From Thermogutta terrifontis (lineage in GTDB: Bacteria > Planctomycetota > Planctomycetia > Pirellulales > Thermoguttaceae): a stretch of 64,000 bases of DNA. Each line of letters begins with the position of its first letter. Position 1 is the first letter of the stretch. Positions 44,436 to 52,999 of the stretch are shown piece by piece. A program made the position numbers and the translations under genes. The notes under the pieces are model-generated. The model was not told the origin of the DNA. It ran no database searches and saw nothing but the letters and a program-made list of their open reading frames with translations. Location: contig NZ_CP018477.1 in NCBI RefSeq assembly GCF_002277955.1, positions 620,001 through 684,000 on the forward strand, in the 5' to 3' direction.

Positions 44436-45824
44436 ATGAAGATCAACGGTTATCTTGTCCTGTGTGTTGCCATTGCGTCGCTGGGTGGTTTGCTTTTTGG
44501 CTTCGATACGGCCGTCATTTCGGGGACGGAGAAGGCGCTTCAGAATCTTTTCCATTTGTCGGGTTTCTGGCACGGATTCACGGTGGCGAGCGCACTGATC
44601 GGGACGGTCATCGGCTCGCTGGTGGCGGGGTACCCGGCCGATCGCTGGGGGCGGCGGGAAACGCTTATCCTCATCGCCGTCCTCTATTTTGTTTCGGCGG
44701 TCGGAAGTGCCCTGGCGTGGGATTGGTATTCTCTTGTGTTTTTCCGGTTTATTGGCGGGCTGGGGGTCGGGGGGTCGTCGGTTGTGGCGCCGATGTATAT
44801 TGCCGAAATCTCGCCGCCCAAATGGCGGGGCCGGTTGGTGGCGGTCGTGCAGTTCAATATTGTGTTCGGCATTCTGCTGGCGTTCTTTTCAAATTACTGT
44901 ATCGCGCTGCTTAACTTGGGGGATGTGGAATGGCGGTGGATGCTCGGTGTGGAGGCGTTTCCGGCCGGATTGTTCTGGCTGCTTCTCTACTTCACGCCCC
45001 AGAGTCCGCGCTGGTCGGTGGCCCGGGGACGCTGCGAGCAGGCTCGCGCGGTCTTTGAAAGGCTCGGTGCTTCCCGCGAAGAGGCCGAGGAACTCGTGCG
45101 GGAGGTGCAGGCTTCGCTCCATGACACGTCCCTCGATGAACCGCTCTTTTGTCGTCGCTATCTTCGCCCGGTGCTTCTGGCCATTGCCATTGCCGCCTTC
45201 AATCAGCTTTCTGGGATTAATGCCGTGCTCTACTACGCCCCACGAATTTTCGAGATGGCAGGGGCCGAGAAGGATGCGGCGTTTCTCCAGGCCGTGGTGG
45301 TTGGCGGGACGAATCTCATCTTCACGCTGCTGGCCATGAGCGTCATTGACTATTTCGGCAGAAAATTCCTTATGCTCGTGGGATCCATCGGCTATATTGT
45401 CAGTCTGGCGACCACGGCGGCGGCCTTCTACGTCTATGGCACGCACTTCGATCGGCTGGGCAACATCATTGTGCTAGCCAGTCTCGTGGTGTTTATCGCG
45501 TCCCACGCCTTTGGTCAGGGGGCAGTGATCTGGGTGTTTATCAGTGAAATCTTTCCCAACACCGTCCGCGCCAAGGGACAGGCCCTGGGAAGTTTCACGC
45601 ACTGGTTCATGTGCGCGTTGATCTCCTGGACCTTTCCGGTGATTGCCGCGGCGTCCGGTGGACATGCCTTCGCGTTTTATGCGGCGATGATGGTCCTGCA
45701 ACTTCTGTGGGTGATCTTCGTCATGCCCGAAACAAAAGGAATCCCGCTGGAAGAAATCGAGCGTCGGCTTTTGGGAACGGATTCCGCTTCTGCGGCCGCG
45801 GGGTCCACCAGGTCGTGCTCCTGA
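44436..45824 (+). CDS. Sugar porter family MFS transporter (fructan-linked)
   Basis: A 462-residue, 12-segment transporter. Marks are GGLLFGFDTAVISGTEKAL, DRWGRRETL, PMYIAEISPPKWRGRLVA, PQSPRWSVARG, NQLSGINAVLYYAPRIFEMAGA and PETKGIPLEEIERRL. GGGAG lies 7 bases before the ATG at 44436; the frame is open 11 codons further up. The GH32 fructan-hydrolase gene starts 15 bases after its stop, so fructose or a short fructan is the likely cargo. It belongs to the same family as the transporter at 7020-8429 but is clearly different in sequence. Confidence 0.92.
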   Translation: MKINGYLVLCVAIASLGGLLFGFDTAVISGTEKALQNLFHLSGFWHGFTVASALIGTVIGSLVAGYPADRWGRRETLILIAVLYFVSAVGSALAWDWYSLVFFRFIGGLGVGGSSVVAPMYIAEISPPKWRGRLVAVVQFNIVFGILLAFFSNYCIALLNLGDVEWRWMLGVEAFPAGLFWLLLYFTPQSPRWSVARGRCEQARAVFERLGASREEAEELVREVQASLHDTSLDEPLFCRRYLRPVLLAIAIAAFNQLSGINAVLYYAPRIFEMAGAEKDAAFLQAVVVGGTNLIFTLLAMSVIDYFGRKFLMLVGSIGYIVSLATTAAAFYVYGTHFDRLGNIIVLASLVVFIASHAFGQGAVIWVFISEIFPNTVRAKGQALGSFTHWFMCALISWTFPVIAAASGGHAFAFYAAMMVLQLLWVIFVMPETKGIPLEEIERRLLGTDSASAAAGSTRSCS

Positions 45825-45839
45825 AGGGAGAAATCCGCC

Positions 45840-48059
45840 ATGAATCCAATCGCGGTCATCGTGCTGTTAGCAGGGGGGTGGGTGGTAGCTGGGATTTCGG
45901 CCGCCAGTGAAAACGGAGAACGCCCCGTTCGTCCGGATATTCTCGTGGACGATTTTGAGCGTGATTCTTACGCGCCCTGGGTGGCCGAGGGGGAAGCGTT
46001 TGGTCCTGGCCCCGCCCCCGGCACGCTCCCGCGGCAAATGGAAGTGACCGGCTATCACGGCCGTCGGCTGGTCAATTCGTATTACGGTGGGGACAGTACG
46101 GTGGGGATGCTGACGAGCCCTCCCTTCACAATCGAACGGCGCTATCTCGCCTTTCTCATAGGTGGAGGGGGCTATCCGGAAGAAACCTATATGGAGCTTC
46201 TCGTGGATGGGAAAAGTGTTCGTCGGGCAACCGGTCCGAACACCGCACCCGGCGGCTCGGAGGAGCTGGATTGGGCCGTCTGGGACGTCCATGAGTTTGA
46301 AGGCCGCACCGCTGTCCTGCGGATCGTCGATCGCCGCACCGGCGGTTGGGGGCACATCAATGTGGATTACATTTTTCAAACCGATCGCAATCCGCTGGAG
46401 CAGCTCAAGCCCCTGGAAACAACAGTTCAATCACGGTACCTGCTACTTCCGGTGGCCGGGGAAGGACCGCGGACGCATTGTCGCATTCTCTTGGGCGATC
46501 GGGTCCTCCGCTATTTCGACATTCAAATTGCCGCAGACGATTCGGATGTGAGATTTTGGGCGGCAATTGATCTGCGTGATTATCGCGGCCAGACGGTCCG
46601 CTGGGAAATCCGTCCCCGCTCTGCCCGCGTTCTGGTGGAAAAACGCCTTCGGCAGAGCGACGCACCGGTTTGGCCGGAGAACCTCTATCGGGAAGCGTAT
46701 CGGCCGCAGTTCCATTTCTCACCGCGGGTGGGTTGGACCAACGATCCCAATGGCCTGGTGTACTACGATGGCGAATATCACCTGTTTTTCCAGCACAATC
46801 CCTTTGGGATTCAGTGGGGTAACATGACCTGGGGCCACGCGGTGAGCCGGGATCTGGTCCACTGGGAAGAGATCGGTGACGCCATCCTTCCTGACGAGCG
46901 GGGCACGATCTTTTCAGGGTCAGCGGTGGTCGACCTCGATAATACGTCGGGGCTTGGTCGGCCTGACCAGCCGCCTCTGTGTGCGTTTTACACCGCCGCC
47001 GGTGGCCACTCCTACCAACCCTGCCCGTTCACTCAGTGCATTGCCTACTCGCTGGATCACGGTCGCACCTGGAGCAAATACCCTGGCAATCCTGTGGTGG
47101 ATTTCATTGCCGATGAGAATCGTGATCCAAAGGTCTTCTGGCATGAGGCAAGTCGGTGCTGGATCATGGTGCTCTACGTTCGGCGGGACGCGTTCTCGAT
47201 CTTTTCTTCCCCTAACCTGAAAGAGTGGACCCTGGAGAGCGAAGCGGCGTTTCCCACGGCCCATGAGTGTCCCGAACTATTCCCGCTCGCGGTGGAGGGA
47301 GAGCCAAACGAAGTCCACTGGATCCTGTGGACGGCCTCCGGCAACCATTTGATCGGCCGATTTGATGGGCGTCGCTTCACCGCGGAAAGTGACGTGCTGC
47401 GGAGCGAATGGGGAAAGAACTGTTATGCGGGACAGACATGGAACAACGCACCGGGCGGCCGGCGGGTTTTCATCGGATGGATGAATTCCGACGGTTCCGC
47501 GTATCCGGGAATGCCTTTCAACCAGCAGATGACGGTGCCCCGGGAGTTGACGCTCCGCCGCACGCCGCAAGGATTAAGACTTTTCGCCCGTCCCATCCAG
47601 GAACTTGAATCACTCCGCGCGAAATCGGCACGATTCCAGGGAGTTGCTCTGGGAAATGACAGCCCATCGCAATCCTGGCCGGTGGGCGATCTTCTGGATA
47701 TCCGCCTTGCTGTGCAGAATCGGTCGGCAGAGCAAATCATTTTGGAGGTGAAAGGTGTCAGGCTGTCATGGTCCCCGGTTCGGGGAGAGCTGGAATGCCT
47801 GGACCGACGGATCACCGATTTGCCGAGGGATCGTCCTCTCCACCTGCGATTGCTCGTGGATCGCACGTCGCTGGAAATTTTTGCTTTGGACGGCAGTTAC
47901 GTGATGTCGTTCTGCTGGCCATTTGGTCCGAAGCCGGGGCAGTTCACGATCACGGCACGGGGTGGCGACGCGGTGATTGAATCTCTGGAAATTCACGAAC
48001 TGCGTTCGATCTGGGAAAACATCACACGCCAGGGCGAACAGGAAAAGCCGGGCGGTTGA
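45840..48059 (+). CDS. Exported GH32 beta-fructosidase (levanase/invertase type) with N-terminal accessory domain
   Basis: A 739-residue protein with a signal peptide (about 1-22). The N-terminal region up to about residue 275 is an accessory beta-sandwich-like domain (ILVDDFERDSYAPWVAEGEAF..., GWGHINVDYIFQTD) seen before GH32 domains in these bacteria. The GH32 catalytic five-blade propeller follows, with WTNDPNGL (nucleophile Asp302), NRDPKVFW (Asp429) and HECPELF (acid/base Glu476), then the C-terminal beta-sandwich. It cleaves beta-fructosides such as levan, inulin or sucrose. The start follows the sugar porter by 15 bases. Its last 38 bases overlap the convergent GT4 gene. Confidence 0.94.
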   Translation: MNPIAVIVLLAGGWVVAGISAASENGERPVRPDILVDDFERDSYAPWVAEGEAFGPGPAPGTLPRQMEVTGYHGRRLVNSYYGGDSTVGMLTSPPFTIERRYLAFLIGGGGYPEETYMELLVDGKSVRRATGPNTAPGGSEELDWAVWDVHEFEGRTAVLRIVDRRTGGWGHINVDYIFQTDRNPLEQLKPLETTVQSRYLLLPVAGEGPRTHCRILLGDRVLRYFDIQIAADDSDVRFWAAIDLRDYRGQTVRWEIRPRSARVLVEKRLRQSDAPVWPENLYREAYRPQFHFSPRVGWTNDPNGLVYYDGEYHLFFQHNPFGIQWGNMTWGHAVSRDLVHWEEIGDAILPDERGTIFSGSAVVDLDNTSGLGRPDQPPLCAFYTAAGGHSYQPCPFTQCIAYSLDHGRTWSKYPGNPVVDFIADENRDPKVFWHEASRCWIMVLYVRRDAFSIFSSPNLKEWTLESEAAFPTAHECPELFPLAVEGEPNEVHWILWTASGNHLIGRFDGRRFTAESDVLRSEWGKNCYAGQTWNNAPGGRRVFIGWMNSDGSAYPGMPFNQQMTVPRELTLRRTPQGLRLFARPIQELESLRAKSARFQGVALGNDSPSQSWPVGDLLDIRLAVQNRSAEQIILEVKGVRLSWSPVRGELECLDRRITDLPRDRPLHLRLLVDRTSLEIFALDGSYVMSFCWPFGPKPGQFTITARGGDAVIESLEIHELRSIWENITRQGEQEKPGG

Positions 48060-49191
48060 AAAGACCCTCCAGAATCTGCTCCAGCCGTTCCATCCGGCGA
48101 TCAAAACCGTAGTGCGTTTTCACATGCTGGCGGGCGTTTTCCCCAAGTGCCACTGCCCGGGAACGATCGGTCACCAATTGCTTCACCGCTTCGGCCAGGG
48201 CACGGTCATCCCCTGGCGGAATGAGAGTTCCCGTCTCGCCATCGCGGATGAGTTGGGGAATTCCCCCCACGGGGGTTGTCACGACGGGCACGGCCATGGC
48301 CATCGCTTCGAGGAGGACGTTGGGCAGTCCTTCGCGGAGACTGGACAGAATGAACACGTCCATAGCCGCATAGTACGGCCGGGGATCCGGGGTGTGTCCG
48401 ACCAGAGTCACGTGCTGTTCCAGAGAGAGGTCGCGGATCGTGTTGTGAAGCTCGTCCCTGGCCGGACCATCGCCCACAATGAGCGCGCGCACTGACAGAC
48501 CGTTCTCAATGAGCCGGGCCAATCCGCGAAGCAAGGTGCCCAAATCTTTCTCGGCGGAGAGCCGACCCACATAGCCCACAACCGGGCACGCAACGGACAG
48601 ACCGAGTCGCCGTTTGGCGTCTTCGCGTGAGGAAGGCGGTGCAAACTCTTCGCAATCCACGCCGTTGGGTAATACCTCGCAGATTGACGGTGGTATCCCG
48701 GCACGTATGCATTCTTCACGCAGCGAGGGCGAGACGCACACCACCCTGTCGAACCCCCGGAGACACAATTTGTGGATGAAATGGTAAAAATGGACCCGGG
48801 GAGCGTAAACACCCCACCCGTGCACGGTGCTCACGAGCTTCATCCGGTGACCATGGTGAAGGAGCCAGCCCAGTGCATCGGCCTTGTAGTCATGCCCATG
48901 CCAGATTACATTGCCCAGCTTGCGAACGAGTCGAAATAGCCGAGTGACGGTGCGAAAATCGAGCGGGCCGCGATCCTCGAGGTCAATCAGGGACACATCG
49001 AGTTCCCGTCCACGGTTGCGGATGACCTCGAAGGCGGGATCAGCGGGTGGATGGAGGTAGACGATCTGCACGGGCCAGCCGCGTGCCTTCAACCATCGTG
49101 CGCCCAGAAGAATCGTCTTTTCCGGACCTCCGCCGGCTCCGGTGACGGTGCGGACTTCCAGAATGGTGGGACGCGTAACGGAAGGCGGCAT
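48022..49191 (-). CDS. Glycosyltransferase family 4 protein
   Basis: A 389-residue GT-B-fold transferase. The N-terminal acceptor domain has TVTGAGGGPEKTILLGARWL. The C-terminal donor domain has VGYVGRLSAEKDLGTLLRGLARL, the ALIVGDGPARDELH segment, and the EX7E-type motif SLREGLPNVLLEAMAMAVPVVTTPVGGIPQLI. GT4 members move sugars from nucleotide donors onto lipids or growing polysaccharides; the substrate cannot be told. It follows the methyltransferase/MTHFR gene by 12 bases on the same strand and its 3' end overlaps GH32 tail-to-tail. Confidence 0.9.
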   Translation of the reverse strand: MPPSVTRPTILEVRTVTGAGGGPEKTILLGARWLKARGWPVQIVYLHPPADPAFEVIRNRGRELDVSLIDLEDRGPLDFRTVTRLFRLVRKLGNVIWHGHDYKADALGWLLHHGHRMKLVSTVHGWGVYAPRVHFYHFIHKLCLRGFDRVVCVSPSLREECIRAGIPPSICEVLPNGVDCEEFAPPSSREDAKRRLGLSVACPVVGYVGRLSAEKDLGTLLRGLARLIENGLSVRALIVGDGPARDELHNTIRDLSLEQHVTLVGHTPDPRPYYAAMDVFILSSLREGLPNVLLEAMAMAVPVVTTPVGGIPQLIRDGETGTLIPPGDDRALAEAVKQLVTDRSRAVALGENARQHVKTHYGFDRRMERLEQILEGLFNRPAFPVRPGV

Positions 49192-49203
49192 GGCGACAAT
49201 GCT

Positions 49204-51036
49204 TCACGCCCCGATCACTTCCAGGGCCACCTGAATCTTGCCGAACGGGGCACTCACCTGAACTCCAGCCACGCGATCGCGGATTCGCTCGATGGCCTGT
49301 CGGGCGATTTCAATCCCCATTTTGAGTTGATCTTCCCGGCTGGTGACGGAGGCCATTTTTTCCATCACCCAATCCGGAATGACCACGCCGGGGACTTCAT
49401 TTTTCAGGAACGTGGCGTTGCGAAGGCTGGCCAGCGGCCAGATTCCCGCGATGATCGGAATGCCGTAGTGCTGTACCTTGTCCAGAAATCGCAACAGGGC
49501 GTCGGGGTCGAAGACCGGCTGAGTGATGGCGAACTCGGCCCCGGCCTCCACTTTGCGGCGAAAGCGGTCGAGTTCGCGGTTTTGATCGATCGCCGTGGGA
49601 TCCAGACCGACGCCGATGACCGCGGCGGTCGGTGGATCGATGGGCTGGCCGCCGAGATCCACGCCCTGATTGAGACGCTTCTGAACCCCCACCATGCCAA
49701 TCGAGTCGGTATCGAACACGCCTGTAGCATGGGGGTAATTACCGAGCTTGGGTGGATCGCCGGTGACAAACAGGATGTTGCGGATGTCACAGGCGGCACA
49801 GGCGAGGAGGTCCGCCTGCATGCCGATGAGGTTCCGGTCCCGGCAGCAGAAATGGAGGATGACTTCGATCATCGCCTCCCGCTGGATGCGATCCGCTGTG
49901 ATCAGGGGCGAAATCCGCGAGCTGGCGCGGGGGCCATCAGGAATGTTGACGGCATCCACTCCGTGCCGGTGGAGCATTTTGCTTTTCTCGATGATGTCAC
50001 GGAGGTCGTATCCGCGGGGAGGAACCAGTTCGACCGAGGTCACCCATTGTTTGTGCACCAGCCGCCAGGCAAATCGCGAGCGCTCCGCCAGAGGCACCGG
50101 CGTTTTGAGCTCCACGGTCTCTGCCGGGGTGACAAAAACAGGTTTTATTCGGGCACGGACAAGAGGTTTGACCGCATCGCAGATCGCACGGATGTGGTCT
50201 GGCGTTGTGCCGCAGCACCCGCCGACCCCCGCCGCCCCCAGGTTGACGAATCGCTTGGCGTACTCGGCCAGATACTCGGGCGAACAGAGGTAAATGCGGC
50301 GATGTTCAACTTCCTTTGGGATGCCGGCATTCGGCTGCACGACGAGCGGTTTGCGAAGAATGCGGACTGCCTGCTCCACAGCCCCAAGCAGACCGTGGGG
50401 CCCGCTGCCGCAGTTAAGGCCCCAGGCAAGCGGTTCCGGACACCCTTCGGGGAGCGGGGCAAATAATCGCTGGACCGTCTCACCGGAAGCGGTTTCGCCG
50501 TCCTCGTAAACGGCCGCTGAAAGGATGAACGGCACCCCCGGCCGTTCCCGCATCGCCGCCGCACAGAGTTCCAGGGCCTGACGACTGGGCTGGGTTTCAA
50601 AAATGATGAAGTCCACGCCGCCCTCCAGGAGGGCATCGACCTGCTCCCAGATCATTTGCCACAGAGCTTCTTCGTTTTGGGGCAGCGTGGGAAGCGGCCC
50701 AATGGAACCGGCAACGTAGACCGGTCGATCTGCGGCATCCGCCACTTGCCGGGCAATTTGGGCCCCTGCCTGATTGATCGCCCGCACCTGCTCAGCCAGG
50801 CCGTACTTGGCGAGGGTCTCCCGATTCGCACCGAAGGTGTTGGTGGTCAGGACTTCGGCGCCCGCGTCGCAGTACGACTGATGGATTTTGCGGATGAGCT
50901 TGGGATCGGACAGATTGAGTTCATCAAAACACCGATTAGTGAACACGTGATGGCGATAGATCTCCGTGCCCATGGCTCCGTCGAACACCACGACGCCCTG
51001 GGCGAGGTATTCGGCAAAGGGTTGTTTATCCGCCAT
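49204..51036 (-). CDS. Homocysteine S-methyltransferase / methylenetetrahydrofolate reductase fusion
   Basis: A 610-residue fusion as in Bacillus YitJ. Residues about 1-295 are a homocysteine methyltransferase barrel with GVVVFDGAMGTEIYRH, TNTFGANRETLAKYGL and the zinc site GGCCGTTPDHIRAI (the first cysteine lies in LNCGSGPHG). Residues about 320-605 are a FAD-type MTHFR (VELVPPRGYDL, VNIPDGPRASSRISPL, FVTGDPPKLGNYPHATGVFD, EFAITQPVFDPDALL). It supplies reduced one-carbon units and methylates homocysteine to methionine. AAAGGTGA lies before the ATG. It is probably transcribed with the GT4 gene. Confidence 0.93.
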   Translation of the reverse strand: MADKQPFAEYLAQGVVVFDGAMGTEIYRHHVFTNRCFDELNLSDPKLIRKIHQSYCDAGAEVLTTNTFGANRETLAKYGLAEQVRAINQAGAQIARQVADAADRPVYVAGSIGPLPTLPQNEEALWQMIWEQVDALLEGGVDFIIFETQPSRQALELCAAAMRERPGVPFILSAAVYEDGETASGETVQRLFAPLPEGCPEPLAWGLNCGSGPHGLLGAVEQAVRILRKPLVVQPNAGIPKEVEHRRIYLCSPEYLAEYAKRFVNLGAAGVGGCCGTTPDHIRAICDAVKPLVRARIKPVFVTPAETVELKTPVPLAERSRFAWRLVHKQWVTSVELVPPRGYDLRDIIEKSKMLHRHGVDAVNIPDGPRASSRISPLITADRIQREAMIEVILHFCCRDRNLIGMQADLLACAACDIRNILFVTGDPPKLGNYPHATGVFDTDSIGMVGVQKRLNQGVDLGGQPIDPPTAAVIGVGLDPTAIDQNRELDRFRRKVEAGAEFAITQPVFDPDALLRFLDKVQHYGIPIIAGIWPLASLRNATFLKNEVPGVVIPDWVMEKMASVTSREDQLKMGIEIARQAIERIRDRVAGVQVSAPFGKIQVALEVIGA

Positions 51037-51142
51037 GAAGATTCACCTTTCTCCCGCATTCAAGCCATGGAGAAGCCCGGGTATCGCTTTTGCAAGCCGA
51101 TTGTAACCGCCCGCGACGTCCATCGGGGACTGTCACCCAAGA

Positions 51143-51157
51143 GGTGGCAGCGCCACC
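51143..51157 (-). promoter_or_regulatory. Leader hairpin of the methionine-synthesis gene
   Basis: In the 5' region of the methyltransferase/MTHFR gene, GGTGGC (51143-51148), AGC and GCCACC (51152-51157) form a six-bp stem. It could belong to a structured leader, but I do not recognise the conserved core of a SAM, SAH or cobalamin riboswitch around it. Confidence 0.3.
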
Positions 51158-51261
51158 CGCCGCGAAATCTTCATTGTAGCTTAAGAACTGATCGCCCGAG
51201 AATCCGCAGTCGCCGTAAGCCATTACCATTTTTGCTAAGACCTATGACATACCACGATCGC

Positions 51262-51600
51262 GAAGTGTTGTTGGGCGATTCATGAATCGCCCGTGCAACT
51301 TGATCACGGTCACAGACCATCTCGGTAGGGGCCATTCATGAATGGCCCCCACCAATCCTTGTGATCTCGTATGTGCAAGGGGGTTCGCGCTCGGAAAGTG
51401 CCTGGGCCGGACGGACGTACTTATCACGTCCGCATTTCAACGTTAGACCATGCATTGCGTTTGGGCGGGCATCGAGGGGTGTTTCGGAGGGGCACGCTTG
51501 TCGTGCCCGATGAAGGGGAATGGGTCATTGACTGCTGTTGATCGGACCTGACAAGCAGGTCCCTCCGACGTTGTAGGGGCAATTCATGAATTGTCCCTAC
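51262..51600. repeat. Palindromic repeat cluster 5
   Basis: Inside the gene-free stretch 51037-51804. It has a GGGCGATTCATGAATCGCCC palindrome (about 51272-51291), a paired-change variant of the usual GGGGCAATTCA form; 28-bp relatives at 51324-51351 and 51573-51600; a GGGCACGCTTGTCGTGCCC module near 51492; and a GGACCTGACAAGCAGGTCC module near 51544. The other parts of the stretch show no gene. Confidence 0.88.
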
Positions 51601-51804
51601 CTGGCTGCGGTTGCATCTGTTGTAGCGGGTGAACGTCACATAATGGTGCGACAACCGGCTGTGCCAAGCCACATTTCTTCAGCCCCATTCTTTATCCTAC
51701 CGGTTGCCAGGGGGAAGTTTTTTCGGCAGAATGGGGGCGGCATACAGGCGACAGGACGCAGTGTCGGTTCACAGCGTAGGTTTACCTGAAGAAAGGACGG
51801 CACA

Positions 51805-52908
51805 ATGAAACGCGTTTTCTGGCTCGGCACAGCGGTCGGACTTGCGGTAGGGCTTTGGCTGACGGGTGCAGCCGTGTGGGGCCAGCAGCCGGATTTGATT
51901 CACCAACCCTATCTGCTGGATACTGGCCTGGTTTCGCGATCAATTTCGTTCGAGAACCCCACAGGGGCACCGGGAGAAGGGGGCAAGGCTGCCAGCAACC
52001 TTGGCGTGGGTCGGAAAGGGTCGCCGATGCGCCCCATCAAGCCCGGGGAAACCCTTCAGCTCTGCGATATCGAAGGGCCCGGCACCATCCGCCATATCTG
52101 GCTGACCACCGAATCGAATCCGGAGAACCTGCGGAGCCTGGTCATCCGCGCGTACTGGGAAGGTCAGGAACACCCCAGTATCGAATGTCCGCTGGGCGAC
52201 TTTTTCGGCTTTGCCCACGGCAAGGTGATGCCGTACTTCTCGGCCGTCCACTCGGTGGGGCCGCGCGCCGGAATGAACATCTGGCTGCCGATGCCCTTCA
52301 CCAAACGTGCGCGAATTACCCTTACCAATGAAACGAAGGGCAACCGGACACCCCCGATCTTTTATCAGATCGACTACACCCTGGGAGATAAACACCCCGA
52401 GGATGTCGGCCGACTGCACGTCCTTTTCCGGCGTGAAAATCCCACCAGGCAAAAACAGGATTTCGAGATTTTGCCCTTGCGGAAAAACAAAGGTCGGTAT
52501 ATCGGTGTCGTCATTGGGGTACGCAATCTTCACCCAGGCCAGTGGTGGGGTGAAGGCGAAATTAAAGTGTACATGGATGGTGACACCGAGTTTCCCACAA
52601 TTTGCGGCACGGGCAGCGAGGACTATGTAGGACTTTCCTGGGGCATGCAGCAGGTGCCGTTTTTCTATCAGGGGTGTTCGCTTGACCAAAACAATTTTGT
52701 TTCCATGTACCGTTGGCATTTGCCCGACCCCATCGCGTGGCAGAAGGAGTGCCGCATCACCATCCAGCAGATCGGATGGAAGAACGGACTGGTGGAAACG
52801 GAAGATGACTGGTGCTGCGCAACTTTCTGGTACGAACCCACGCCAAGTGCCCCGTTGCCGCCGCTGCCCGATGTTGATGCCCGCATCGCCGACATCTGGA
52901 AGGATTGA
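51805..52908 (+). CDS. GH172 (DUF2961) family exported protein
   Basis: A 367-residue protein with an N-terminal signal (about 1-26, ending near VWGQQ). The body matches DUF2961, now glycoside hydrolase family 172, whose studied members act on difructose dianhydride (alpha-fructofuranosidase) or D-arabinofuranosides. Marks are GPGTIRHIWLTTES, ECPLGDFFGFAHG, FYQIDYTLGD, and FPTICGTGSEDYVG with the conserved candidate catalytic Glu272, then MYRWHLPDPI. A second catalytic carboxylate was not assigned. The fructan operon is only 4 kb away, which hints at a fructose-containing substrate. GAAAGGA lies before the ATG. Confidence 0.88.
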   Translation: MKRVFWLGTAVGLAVGLWLTGAAVWGQQPDLIHQPYLLDTGLVSRSISFENPTGAPGEGGKAASNLGVGRKGSPMRPIKPGETLQLCDIEGPGTIRHIWLTTESNPENLRSLVIRAYWEGQEHPSIECPLGDFFGFAHGKVMPYFSAVHSVGPRAGMNIWLPMPFTKRARITLTNETKGNRTPPIFYQIDYTLGDKHPEDVGRLHVLFRRENPTRQKQDFEILPLRKNKGRYIGVVIGVRNLHPGQWWGEGEIKVYMDGDTEFPTICGTGSEDYVGLSWGMQQVPFFYQGCSLDQNNFVSMYRWHLPDPIAWQKECRITIQQIGWKNGLVETEDDWCCATFWYEPTPSAPLPPLPDVDARIADIWKD

Positions 52909-52999
52909 GACCCCTTAAAAACACCGAGTTCTCTCCTTGTGAGCGCGGACATTCCGCGGACGCGGTGACGTGCGCCAGCCGATTGAGGAGGGAAAAATC

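Noticed and set aside
51037-51260. SAM/SAH/cobalamin riboswitch before the methionine-synthesis fusion gene
   Set aside because: A GGTGGC/GCCACC hairpin and a GCGCTGC word are present, but the rest of each aptamer core is missing.
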